Shown here in pieces: positions 27,732 to 38,885 of a stretch of 64,000 nt of DNA; positions within the stretch are counted from its first letter, which is position 1, and every line of letters starts with the position of its first letter. The DNA is from Vibrio cholerae (GTDB lineage: Bacteria; Actinomycetota; Actinomycetes; Actinomycetales; Micrococcaceae). The notes under the pieces are model-generated. The model ran no database searches. It saw nothing but the letters and a program-made list of their open reading frames with translations, and was not told the origin of the DNA. The position numbers and the translations under genes are program-made. The stretch covers positions 1 through 64,000 of the forward strand of contig WNZI01000011.1 in the NCBI GenBank assembly GCA_009728235.1, read 5' to 3'.

Positions 27732-29469
27732 CGCGACCACGGCCGCGCGGAGCGCCCGCCGCCGCCGCCCGCGACGCTCGACGTCGGTGCTCGCCGGGCT
27801 GCTCGCCCTCTGCCTCCTGCTGCTCACCGGGTGCTCGGCGATCCCGACGAAGGGACCGGTGGGTGTGATCCCCGCCGCGGAGGGTGAAGCCGATGCCGAC
27901 GCTCCGGCCTTCTCGCCCGAGGGCCCGGCGCCCGGCGCGTCGCCAGCGCGGATCCTGCTCGATTTCATCACCGCCGGCACGGGAGCGGGGGACGGCTACA
28001 GCGTGGCGCGCCAGTTCCTGACGAAGGAGATGGCGGACACCTGGGAACCCGAGGAGCGGATCGTCCTGTTCAGGTCGGACCCGCGGGTGGAGGAACGCGG
28101 GACCGAAGGGGTCTACCAGATCCAGCTCGAGACGACGGGGACGGTCGATTCGCGAGGGGTGCGGACCAACAGCGCGCTGCCGGCGACGGAGACCCTCGGC
28201 GTCCGCATGGAACAGGTGGAGGGCGAGTGGCGCATCGCCGAGGTCCCCGACGGGATCATGCTCGCCCAGAGCGCCGCCCGGGATCTGCTCATCTCGCACA
28301 GCCTCTACTTCTACAGCAGCAACTATCGATACTGGGTGCCCGACGCCCGCTGGTTCGTGCGGAGGACCGGGGTGACGGCCAGGATCGTGAGCGCGATGCT
28401 CGCAGGGCCCACCCCCTACCTGCAGGGCTCCGTCACGAGCGCCTTCCCGGAAGGTGTGACGCTCGCCCGTGACTCCGTGCCGATCACCTCCGGGACGGCC
28501 TCCGTGGAGCTCTCCTCCGAGGTCCTCGAGGGCGCGACCGATCTCGGCCTGCAGCAGATGAACCAGCAGCTCCAGGTCAACCTGCTCGGCCTGAACGACG
28601 TGCTGTCGGTCGAGATGACCAGCGGCCAGCCGATCGAGCTGGGCCCCACCTCGCCGGACCTCGTGGTGCCCGAACTGAGTCCGGATGTCGGCAGCGAGCA
28701 GGTGGCCGTCGCGGACGGCGAGATCGTGCGGGTGCGTAACGGGGCCCTCGTGCCGATCGAGGGACTGCCGTCCGTCGCGGACGTCGAGCCGAGGGAACCG
28801 GCGACATCGGTCTCGGGCAGCGCCTACGCGTTCCTGGATTCCGACCGGACGTCCCTCTATGTCACCGCGCCGGGCAGCGATGTCCGCGACGTCGCGGCGG
28901 GCCGCGGTCTCACCCGACCGTCCTTCGATCCCGAGAACTGGGTCTGGACCACGAGGGAACGCGATGCCCGCAGCGAGGTCCTCGCCATTCCTCCCGGCGG
29001 GACCGAGGAGAACGCCTCCATCCTCGCGGCCGGCTGGTTGGGGGATCGACGGATCAAGGAACTGCGGGTGTCGCGGGACGGGTCCCGCGCCCTGCTCGTG
29101 ACGGACCGCAGTGGAACCAGTGAGGTCCTGCTCGCAGGCATCACGCGGTCGGCGGAGGGTGCGCCGCAATCACTGACGACACCGTTGACACTGCAGACGG
29201 CAGGGGACGTCGATACGGCTGCATGGGCGGGCCAGAGCACCATCGTGGCCTCGTCCGTCGGGGCGGGCGAGGAAGCGATCCCGGTGATCCTGCAGCTCGA
29301 CGGCGGGCAGGAGTCGATGGCCGCCCTGGACGGGGTGCGCGCGATCAGCGCCGGCTCCGACGCCGAGGACACCTTCTACGCCCAGGCGGGCGACACGCTC
29401 TTCTCGCGCATCGGCACCAGCTGGGTGGACGAGGAGGTCGACGTCCGGGACCCGGCGTTCCCGGGATAG
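27718..29469 (+). CDS. lpqB: Lipoprotein LpqB, MtrAB accessory protein
   Basis: 583 residues. After an Arg-rich start, a hydrophobic helix leads to the lipobox LLTGCSAIPTKGPV. The extracytoplasmic part has a GerMN-like domain (about 170-310, with the SHSLYFYSSNYRYWVPDARW and MLAGPTPYLQGSVTSAFPEGV segments) and a C-terminal beta-propeller-like region. In mycobacteria LpqB interacts with the MtrB sensor and modulates MtrA phosphorylation. The ATG overlaps the end of mtrB, so mtrA-mtrB-lpqB form one coupled unit. Confidence 0.93.
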   Translation: MRPRSATTAARSARRRRPRRSTSVLAGLLALCLLLLTGCSAIPTKGPVGVIPAAEGEADADAPAFSPEGPAPGASPARILLDFITAGTGAGDGYSVARQFLTKEMADTWEPEERIVLFRSDPRVEERGTEGVYQIQLETTGTVDSRGVRTNSALPATETLGVRMEQVEGEWRIAEVPDGIMLAQSAARDLLISHSLYFYSSNYRYWVPDARWFVRRTGVTARIVSAMLAGPTPYLQGSVTSAFPEGVTLARDSVPITSGTASVELSSEVLEGATDLGLQQMNQQLQVNLLGLNDVLSVEMTSGQPIELGPTSPDLVVPELSPDVGSEQVAVADGEIVRVRNGALVPIEGLPSVADVEPREPATSVSGSAYAFLDSDRTSLYVTAPGSDVRDVAAGRGLTRPSFDPENWVWTTRERDARSEVLAIPPGGTEENASILAAGWLGDRRIKELRVSRDGSRALLVTDRSGTSEVLLAGITRSAEGAPQSLTTPLTLQTAGDVDTAAWAGQSTIVASSVGAGEEAIPVILQLDGGQESMAALDGVRAISAGSDAEDTFYAQAGDTLFSRIGTSWVDEEVDVRDPAFPG

Positions 29470-29529
29470 GACCGTCCACATAGCAGGGAGGACCCGTCGT
29501 CCTCCGCTTCGCGCCTCCACGCTGGATGC

Positions 29530-30504
29530 ATGATGCCAGCCCTGCTCGGATCGCTCCTGGATGCCATCGTCTTCGGGCGTCCCTATCGCGTCGTGGCCGG
29601 AGCCCTTGCAGCGTTCGGCGCCCTCGCGATCCCTTTGTCGTGCGTGGTGTGCGGTCGCTGGGACTCGTCCCTGTGCGGGGGGTGTTCGGCGCTGTTCCGC
29701 AGGGCGACGAGTCGGCCGTTCCGAGCGGAGGACGCCGCGGAGTCCCTGCCCGACGTCGAGCGGCACCGGGGACGCGCAGCTGGCGGGCCGTCCACGCCCG
29801 GTACGCCCGCTCCACAGTCACCGGATTCTCCCTACGGACCGTTGCCGGTCGTCGCGGCGGGGAGGTACGGAGGTGCGGTCGCGCTGGCCCTCCTCGCCTT
29901 CAAGAACCACGGGCACGTGGACCTCGCCGCTCCCGTTGCTGCTGCCCTGGCCGGAGCACTGCACACCGCCGTCTCGGCGCGCGACCCCGACGACGCATCG
30001 CTGCCCCTGTTGCTGGTACCCGTGCCCACCCGGGCGTCATCCCGCCGCAGGCGGGGCTACGACCCGCTGCTGCTTCTCCTGAGCAGGCTGGACCGAAGCG
30101 GCCAGGTACCGGCCGGCACGCTGCTCGCACCCGTGGTCCGGCAGGTGCCCCTCCTGGTCAGGCTGGGGACGGCTGTCGGGCGTTCGGGTAGCACGTCCCT
30201 CGTCCGAACGGTCCTCGCACCCCTGCTCGCCGGATGGACGGGCGGGCAGAAGGGGCTGGGGCGTCGTCGTCGTCGCGCCAACGTCCTCCACTCGATGTGC
30301 GTCGCCCGGAGCATGCGGTACACCCTGTCCGGGAGGACCTGCCTCATCGTCGACGACGTCCTGACGACCGGCGCCACCATCGGTGAGGTACACCGCGTCC
30401 TGGTCGACAGCGGCGCCAGGGTGAGCGGCGCCGTCGTCATCGCCGCGACGGCGTCCCCGGCCGGGACCGGCCCCCTTCCATCCTTGGCATCCGACCTGTC
30501 CTGA
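29530..30504 (+). CDS. ComF family phosphoribosyltransferase-like protein
   Basis: 324 residues. The N-terminus has a zinc-finger-like pair of cysteine motifs (CVVCGRWDSSLCGGC). A hydrophobic stretch and a low-complexity Pro/Ser/Gly linker follow, then the ComF PRTase fold with PVPTRASSRRRRGYD and the PRPP-binding loop CLIVDDVLTTGATI. The family is tied to DNA uptake and nucleotide salvage, and its enzymatic activity is uncertain. Position between lpqB and hpf matches other actinobacteria. ATG at 29530 is followed directly by a second ATG, so the start may be 29533. Confidence 0.87.
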   Translation: MMPALLGSLLDAIVFGRPYRVVAGALAAFGALAIPLSCVVCGRWDSSLCGGCSALFRRATSRPFRAEDAAESLPDVERHRGRAAGGPSTPGTPAPQSPDSPYGPLPVVAAGRYGGAVALALLAFKNHGHVDLAAPVAAALAGALHTAVSARDPDDASLPLLLVPVPTRASSRRRRGYDPLLLLLSRLDRSGQVPAGTLLAPVVRQVPLLVRLGTAVGRSGSTSLVRTVLAPLLAGWTGGQKGLGRRRRRANVLHSMCVARSMRYTLSGRTCLIVDDVLTTGATIGEVHRVLVDSGARVSGAVVIAATASPAGTGPLPSLASDLS

Positions 30505-30688
30505 CCGACGTGTCGCAATGGTCGATCCGCACACCACCGGAAGTTTCGGGGTGCCAAGGGATGAATAAAGGACGGGCGTGAACTACGGTGAAGTACGGGT
30601 ACAACACAGGAATAGAGACATACCCGTCGGCGGTGGCTCTGCATCCAGCCCGGCCGCCGTCGTGTCACCTAGCGATGTGGAGGGCACC

Positions 30689-31420
30689 ATGGAATTTGTG
30701 ATCAATGGTCGTAACCTGGCGGTATCGGACCGTTTCCGTGAGTACGCGACGGAGAAGATCGACAAGATAGAGCAGCTCGGCGACAAGGTACAGCGCGTCG
30801 ACGCGAAGATCACCAAGGAACCCAGCGCACGCATGGCGGACACCTCGCTCACGGTCGAGTTGACGGTGCTCTGCAAGGGCCCGGTCGTCCGGGCCGAAGC
30901 TTCCGCGGCGGACAAGTTCGCGGCGTTCGACCTCGCCTACGGGAAGCTCCTCGAGCGACTGCGGCGTGCGAGGGACCGACGGAAGGTCCACCACGGCCGG
31001 CACACACCGATAGCGGTCAGGGTCGCCACTGCCGACCTGGAGCCGGCGGACTCCGCCCAGCCCATCTACCTCGACACCCCGAGCATCGAGCCGACCGTGG
31101 AGCCCGCGGCCCAGCCGGAGGAGGTCGACGCCTACTCGTCGCCGGACGACGTTCCTGCCGGTGATTCCCCTGTCCTGATCCGCCGCAAGGTCTTCTCGGG
31201 TATCCCCATGACCCTCGACGACGCCGTGGACAACATGGAGCTCGTAGGACACGATTTCTACCTCTTCGTCGACTCCGCCACGGGAGCGCCGTCGGTCGTG
31301 TACCGCAGGCAGGGCTGGACGTACGGCGTCATCACCCTCGACGCCAAGTGCGCCGAGGGTACCGAGGAGCCGCAGGAGGAACTGCTGGCCTACCGGGCGA
31401 AGGAAGCCGCGAGCGCCTAG
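30689..31420 (+). CDS. hpf: Long-form ribosome hibernation-promoting factor
   Basis: 243 residues. The N-terminal HPF/RaiA domain (MEFVINGRNLAVSDRFREYATEKIDKIEQL) binds the 30S decoding region. An acidic linker (about 115-175) leads to the C-terminal dimerisation domain (VLIRRKVFSGIPMTLDDAVDNMELVGHDFYLFVD) that drives 100S formation. This two-domain layout defines the long form. ATG at 30689 is set by GGAGGG 4-5 bases upstream. The 184 bases before it likely hold the promoter, but I could not pick a motif with confidence. Confidence 0.95.
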   Translation: MEFVINGRNLAVSDRFREYATEKIDKIEQLGDKVQRVDAKITKEPSARMADTSLTVELTVLCKGPVVRAEASAADKFAAFDLAYGKLLERLRRARDRRKVHHGRHTPIAVRVATADLEPADSAQPIYLDTPSIEPTVEPAAQPEEVDAYSSPDDVPAGDSPVLIRRKVFSGIPMTLDDAVDNMELVGHDFYLFVDSATGAPSVVYRRQGWTYGVITLDAKCAEGTEEPQEELLAYRAKEAASA

Positions 31421-31462
31421 CACCCGTCGAGCCGGCACTCCGGTTCGAGCCCGCCGACAACC

Positions 31463-31493
31463 AACTGCCCCCGCACCCGGTGCGGGGGCAGTT
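31463..31493 (+). terminator. hpf: Strong hairpin after hpf
   Basis: A perfect 14-bp stem: 31463-31476 pairs with 31480-31493, with loop CCG. The arms read AACTGCCCCCGCAC and GTGCGGGGGCAGTT. It has no T tract. It lies between the hpf stop and the next start at 31509. Confidence 0.7.
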
Positions 31494-31508
31494 CCGTGCA
31501 GGAGCCCC

Positions 31509-32717
31509 TTGCCGAACCTCACCACCGCCCAGGCCCGCCGGATCCTCCTCGCCGCGCAGGGGCTGCACCGTCCCCGCCCGGCGGCGCCGTCACGCCGGGC
31601 CGTCGCTGCCGCTGCCCAGCGGTTGCAGGTCCTCCAGATCGATTCGGTCAACGTCCTCGTCAGGTCCCAGTACCTGCCGTTGTTCTCCCGCCTCGGACCG
31701 TACGACCGCGCCCACCTGGACTCGCTGTCCTCGCGTCCGCCGCGGAAGCTCGTCGAGTACTGGGCCCACGAGGCGAGTCTCGTTCCACCCGAGCTGTTCC
31801 CTCATCTGCGGGTCTGGCAACGCCGCACCTGGATGGGAGCATCCACCATGCCGTCCGAGGTCCGCCAGGCCCTCGAGTCCTCGATCCTCGGTCTGCTCTC
31901 CGACGGTCCTCCCATGACCGCCGCGACGATCCAGCGGCTGCTGGGAGGGGACTCCTCTAGGCCGGCCGGCGGATGGGGCTGGAGGTGGACCGCCGCCAAA
32001 CGCGTCCTCGAGGACCTCTTTGCGCAGGGCCGGGTCGGGTCGGCGGGCCGCTCGGCGCAGTTCGAACGGCTGTACGCCCCGATGCACGAGGTGCTCCCCC
32101 TCCCGGGATGGGCGGACGAGCGGATCAGTCCCTCGGACGCGCTCGAAGTCCTCGCCGAGCGCGCGGCAGGAGCTCTCGGTGTCGCCCCGGCCCGGTCCGT
32201 CGCGGACTACTTCCGCACCCCGGTGAGAGAGACCCGGGCAGCACTCGATGCGCTCGTTGCTGTGGGTGTCCTGCACACCGCGACCGTGGACGGCGGCGCG
32301 GAGCCCTGGTACCTCCATCCTGCTGCCGTGCTGCCGAGACACGCACGGGCCAGGGCGCTGCTCAGCCCTTTCGACTCCCTGGTGTTCGACAGGAATCGGC
32401 TGTACCGGCTCTTCGGCGTCCACTACCGCATCGAGATCTACACGCCATCGGACCGTCGTATCCACGGCTACTACGTCCTGCCCTTCCTGCTGCGGGATGC
32501 GATCGTGGCACGCGTAGACCTGAAGGCGGACCGGGAGTCCCGCCGCCTCCTGGTCCGGGCGAGCTACGAGGAACCCGACGCACCGGCGGACACCGCCGAG
32601 GAGCTCGCCGCGGAGCTGCTCCTGCTCGCCCGATGGCTGGGGCTCGACGATGTCGTCGTCGAGGACCGGGGAGATCTAGCGCCGGCGCTCTCCTCGCAGG
32701 TCGGCAGGCTACTCTGA
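31509..32717 (+). CDS. Winged-helix (HTH_42) protein, YcaQ/AlkX-like DNA glycosylase candidate
   Basis: 402 residues, full length for the HTH_42 family. The family includes DNA glycosylases that unhook interstrand crosslinks, and the catalytic motif lies in the segment RLQVLQIDSVNVLVRSQY, here Q43-I-D45 (a Q-hydrophobic-D type, as in YcaQ/AlkX). Also present are EYWAHEASLVP, WMGASTMPSE and the C-terminal FDSLVFDRNRLYRLFGVHYRIEIYTP. TTG at 31509 has GCAGGAG upstream. It separates hpf from secA, which adjoin in some relatives. Activity is inferred from family membership. Confidence 0.82.
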   Translation: MPNLTTAQARRILLAAQGLHRPRPAAPSRRAVAAAAQRLQVLQIDSVNVLVRSQYLPLFSRLGPYDRAHLDSLSSRPPRKLVEYWAHEASLVPPELFPHLRVWQRRTWMGASTMPSEVRQALESSILGLLSDGPPMTAATIQRLLGGDSSRPAGGWGWRWTAAKRVLEDLFAQGRVGSAGRSAQFERLYAPMHEVLPLPGWADERISPSDALEVLAERAAGALGVAPARSVADYFRTPVRETRAALDALVAVGVLHTATVDGGAEPWYLHPAAVLPRHARARALLSPFDSLVFDRNRLYRLFGVHYRIEIYTPSDRRIHGYYVLPFLLRDAIVARVDLKADRESRRLLVRASYEEPDAPADTAEELAAELLLLARWLGLDDVVVEDRGDLAPALSSQVGRLL

Positions 32718-32839
32718 GCGGACACGGAGTCCCGCAGCGTCGCGCAGTGCCGGAGGGGAACCAAAGCGGGGGGCGGATCGTCCCTCACGTAGACTAGACA
32801 CGCCATCTTTGGGCAGCATCAGATTGGGAGCAAATACCC

Positions 32840-35548
<2,709 letters not shown>

Positions 35549-35568
35549 TCAGCCGATCTCGAGGGCGG

Positions 35569-36171
35569 TCACCCGCCACGTCCCGCGCGTTGCTCTATTC
35601 GAAGAGCAACGGCGCGGACGCGTTTCTGGTCGTAGGCCACCACAGATGCCTCGTAGATTCCGGGGCCGACGGGGCAAACCCGGGCCGACCGCACCACGAC
35701 GTGGCGCCGTGTACTCGGTGCGCTCGCACCGCGACCGGCGCCCGGCGGGTCGGCGATGCAACGGACGAGGTCAGCCCGCAGCTGGAGGCGCTCGTAGTTC
35801 TCGGGGTCGAGCCAGCGTGCCATCTGCTGCAGCGGCCGCGACCCGGCGAGGACCTCGAGGGCGCCCTGTGCGACGGACCGGGCGATACCGGAGATCCGTT
35901 GCGAAGCGTCATCCCGGGCGAGCCCCGGTGATGCGGCTGGTCGACCGGACGGGCCTCCGCCGGTCGGTGTCGCGACCGATCGTTCCGCAGTCTCCCGCGG
36001 CCGAGCGGTCAGTGGGTGTTCCGTGGGGGCCGGTGCCGGTCGCAGCTGGATGATCGTTCCCGGTTCGGACGGTGCTGGTCGGCCGGGCGGTTCCACAAGG
36101 GGACGTGGTGAGCCGCTGACTTCGGCGAGCTCGGCAGTGGCACTGCGGTGGAGCTGGGTTACGGAGGGCAT
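35569..36171 (-). CDS. Rv3235-family protein of unknown function
   Basis: 200 residues. The N-terminal half is low-complexity and rich in Pro, Arg and Ser. The C-terminal half (GIARSVAQGALEVLAGSRPLQQMARWLDPENYERL, then VRSARVCPVGPGIYEASVVA) matches the small conserved domain found near secA in actinobacteria, represented by Rv3235 in M. tuberculosis. The fold suggests a nucleic-acid or protein-binding role, but none is established. ATG at 36171 has GGAAGGA upstream. It converges with secA, with only 20 bases between the stops. Confidence 0.75.
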   Translation of the reverse strand: MPSVTQLHRSATAELAEVSGSPRPLVEPPGRPAPSEPGTIIQLRPAPAPTEHPLTARPRETAERSVATPTGGGPSGRPAASPGLARDDASQRISGIARSVAQGALEVLAGSRPLQQMARWLDPENYERLQLRADLVRCIADPPGAGRGASAPSTRRHVVVRSARVCPVGPGIYEASVVAYDQKRVRAVALRIEQRAGRGG

Positions 36172-36282
36172 GCGGGTCCTTCCCATCGGTGGTCGTCTCG
36201 GGGAGTGGGCTTTCCATGTACCGCGGGCACCCGGATGACGGAGTCGTCGCGTCGGAGGTGCGGCTCAACGGGTGGAGGGGAG

Positions 36283-37106
36283 CTACCCTCCACCCGTTGG
36301 AGCGCGAAGAACCTGCCCCGGGATGAGGAGGGACGGATCGTCACCGATCGTGGAGCGGTTGGCCTCGAACCACGCGGGCCAGGCCCCGGCGACGTCCGCG
36401 GCGTCGCCAGTGGACCGAGGTGACACGCGACGATCGACCATAGGGAGTCGCCGGGAGCGACCGCGATCTCCGCCGGCTCCGCGTCGGTTCTGCTCTCTGC
36501 CCGCACCAGCAATCCTCCGTCGGCAGGCAGGGCGGTCGGCTTCCAGGCGGGTGACACACCGGAAGGTACCGCGTCCTGGGCGGGGTTCTGCGTGCTGTCC
36601 GTTCCATCCTGGCGACCCGACCAGTAGGGGGAGCCGGAAGCCGGGACGGCCGCGTCGGTCGAGGGGTCGACCGGCCCGCTCCACCCGCTGAGGCTCGGGG
36701 TGATCACGCCATCGGACGCAGCTTCGGGATCCACGATCGCTGAGGCCGGAGCGACTCCGGCTCCGGGCGGAGCTGCCTGCGCGACGGCCGGCGCCGCGAG
36801 GAGGTTGAGGCCGAGAAGGGCGGCGGCAAGCCGCCTCATGACGGCGGGAGTGAAGTGCGCTGTGATCCGAGCGGCGGTGTGCTGACCACGCTGCTCCAGT
36901 GACGCGGCTACCAGCGCGACGACCAGGGTGAACAGCCACGCGGCGACGACCACCATGCCGGCGACGGACACGCCCAACCCCAGGATCCGCTCCAGCCCCC
37001 AGGATCCGTCCGATTGCCGCGGGAACCACAGCATGTGTCCGGCTGTCGCCATGACGACGCCGCTCACCAGGACGATGACCGCCTGCCCCGCATCAGATCT
37101 CTTCAT
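36283..37106 (-). CDS. LysM-domain membrane protein, frameshifted as read
   Basis: About 274 residues once repaired. Two transmembrane segments lie near the N-terminus (AVIVLVSGVVMATAGHMLWF and MVVVAAWLFTLVVALVAAS), with a further hydrophobic stretch (LLGLNLLAAPAVAQA). A long Pro/Ser/Gly linker ends in a LysM domain (PGDSLWSIVACHLGPLA, then AWFEANRSTIGDDPSLLIPGQVLRAP). The LysM frame breaks at about 36405, and adding one base (GGCGACG to GGCGGACG) joins the two halves. LysM domains bind peptidoglycan or chitin, so a cell-wall role is likely. It is divergent from the gene at 37225. Confidence 0.82.
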
Positions 37107-37224
37107 GGTCTTCCTCTCTCGAAGAACCAGTTTGATGCAGTTTGACCTCGTTTGTCCATGTTCGGTCGACTTGCTGTTACTAACCCCCGTTGACCCTGCT
37201 TCCTGGTCCGCCTAGGTTTGGGGC

Positions 37225-37785
37225 ATGCGCTGGGATGCCCTGTTCGACGACCTGGAATCCCAACTCGAGTCCGCAACGAGCGCCCAGCAGGAAAGCGAGA
37301 TCCGGGACCGCACCCGGACAGAGCATGCCCGGCTCACACTGGTGCAGCGCCTGTCGGGTCAGCGCGGTACGTCGATCGACGTGGCGACGAGGGGCGGCCG
37401 GCACGTGTCGGGCACGCTCACCAACGTCGGCTCCCAGTGGTTGGCGCTGGCAGTCGAAGGGCGGTCCGTGATCGTACCTGTCTCGTCACTCGAGACGGTA
37501 CGAGGACTCGGCCGTGGCGTCGGTCAGCCGTTGAACGCTGTGCAGGCGAGGCTCGGGCTGGGATCGGCACTCCGCGGTCTGTCCCGCGACAGGGTGCAGG
37601 TGACGCTCTGGATCGGCGCACCCTCGTCGCGTCGCTCCGGGTTGATAGACCGGGTCGGTGCGGATTTCCTGGAGCTGGGGCTGGTGGGTCCGGGGGAGGA
37701 ACGGCGGGCCTCGAACGTGCGGGAACTGATCACGGTGCCCTTCGCCTCGATCGACACCGTCGATGCAGCGGTGGTCCCGGAATAG
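37225..37785 (+). CDS. Conserved hypothetical protein
   Basis: 186 residues, not recognised beyond its wide actinobacterial distribution as I recall it. A charged N-terminal helix (FDDLESQLESATSAQQESEIRDRTRTEHARL) leads into a beta-rich segment (GTSIDVATRGGRHVSGTLTNVGSQWLAL) with an LSm-like pattern, then a second beta-rich half (QVTLWIGAPSSRRSGLIDRVGADFLEL). No membrane segment or catalytic motif is seen. It starts 118 bases from the divergent LysM gene. Confidence 0.65.
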   Translation: MRWDALFDDLESQLESATSAQQESEIRDRTRTEHARLTLVQRLSGQRGTSIDVATRGGRHVSGTLTNVGSQWLALAVEGRSVIVPVSSLETVRGLGRGVGQPLNAVQARLGLGSALRGLSRDRVQVTLWIGAPSSRRSGLIDRVGADFLELGLVGPGEERRASNVRELITVPFASIDTVDAAVVPE

Positions 37786-37815
37786 TCGGTGCCACCCGCA
37801 CGAGGGTTTTCCCGC

Positions 37816-38043
37816 TCAGGGGAGCGGCGTGCTCTCCGGCTCGTTCCTGAGTGCCGAGGCCGTCTTCTCGTAAGCCTTCGCGATGTACTCCTCCAGCACC
37901 CGCGTTTCCACGCGCCACTGACCGCGGCCACCCACCTGGATCGCCGGCAGTTCGCCGGAACGGACGAGTGCATACGTCTGCGAGGAACTGATGTTGAGCA
38001 CCTCTGCTACGTCTGCGAGGGTGAGAAAACGCCGCTCGGCCAC
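37816..38043 (-). CDS. Small excisionase/BldC-like helix-turn-helix protein
   Basis: 75 residues. A MerR/excisionase-type HTH occupies the N-terminal two thirds (FLTLADVAEVLNISSSQTYALVRSGELPAIQVGGRGQWRVE), and a helical tail follows. BldC, a developmental regulator in Streptomyces, has this architecture. GTG at 38043 is chosen because the domain starts at once and AAAGG lies upstream. It is convergent with the 37225 gene and divergent from the SAF-domain gene, and the 185-base gap probably holds both promoters. Confidence 0.82.
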   Translation of the reverse strand: MAERRFLTLADVAEVLNISSSQTYALVRSGELPAIQVGGRGQWRVETRVLEEYIAKAYEKTASALRNEPESTPLP

Positions 38044-38228
38044 GCGCCCGCCTTTCAGGGTTGCCCGGGTGATGGGATCCAGTCTGCCACCGACCGAGTC
38101 GATGGCAGCGGATTTCCACACTTCGGCCCGAATTGTCGTCCGTCCGTTCCTTTGGCGCCACTTCTGCAGAAGAATTGCCGACGGAAGCGCTGCCGGAACA
38201 GGGCGGCTCGAACCGGGGAAGGATCACA

Positions 38229-38885
38229 GTGAGTCCCGAAACACGCACCGCCCAGCCGCCGGTCGAGGTTCAGCGGCTCAGGAAACCGTCCTGGAGAGAT
38301 CCCCGACTCCTGATCGGTCTGCTGCTCGTGCTCGCGTCGACGGCCGGAGTCATCGCGCTGATCGATAGCCAGAACACCACCACGGAGGTGTACTCGGCGG
38401 GCCAGGACCTCGCCGTCGGAGCAGCCCTGACGCGGGAGAATCTCGTTGCGGTGCCGGTCCGTCTCGGCGAATCGGCAGATGCCTACCTGGCCGTCTCCGA
38501 AGGAGTGCCCGCCGGTGCCGTGGCGACGAGGCTGATCACGCGTGGCGAACTGGTGCCGGCGGGTGCGCTCGGGGCGGCCGACGAGCTGGATCGCAAGCCC
38601 GTCGGTCTGACCGTCGAGAATCCGCTACCGACGGGAACTGCAGCGGGCGACCGCGTGGACGTCTGGGTCTCGCTCCGCACCGATACGAACACCTACGACG
38701 AGCCGCGTCTGCTCCTGGAGGCTGCCGAGGTCGCCGAGCTGACGGTAGGGGAGTCTGCGCTGGGGGCGAGCGCGTCGACACTCGTCCACGTGCTCGTGGG
38801 CGAGGACGCCATGCCGGAACTACTCGACGCACTCTCGAACGACGCCCGGATAGCTGTCGTGCTGGATCCCGGTGCCGGTTCGTGA
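38229..38885 (+). CDS. SAF-domain membrane protein (CpaB-like)
   Basis: 218 residues. One N-terminal transmembrane helix (LLIGLLLVLASTAGVIALI) is followed by an SAF domain (VYSAGQDLAVGAALTRENLVAVPVRLG, then GAVATRLITRGELVPAGAL). CpaB/RcpC of Flp (Tad) pilus systems has this arrangement. No other Tad genes are present in the window, so the role may differ. GTG at 38229 has GAAGGATC upstream. Its stop overlaps the next GTG (GTGA), making the pair coupled. Confidence 0.83.
   Translation: MSPETRTAQPPVEVQRLRKPSWRDPRLLIGLLLVLASTAGVIALIDSQNTTTEVYSAGQDLAVGAALTRENLVAVPVRLGESADAYLAVSEGVPAGAVATRLITRGELVPAGALGAADELDRKPVGLTVENPLPTGTAAGDRVDVWVSLRTDTNTYDEPRLLLEAAEVAELTVGESALGASASTLVHVLVGEDAMPELLDALSNDARIAVVLDPGAGS

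Noticed and set aside
31441-31460. GGTTCGAGC resembling a tRNA T-arm
   Set aside because: No acceptor, D or anticodon arms can be formed around it.
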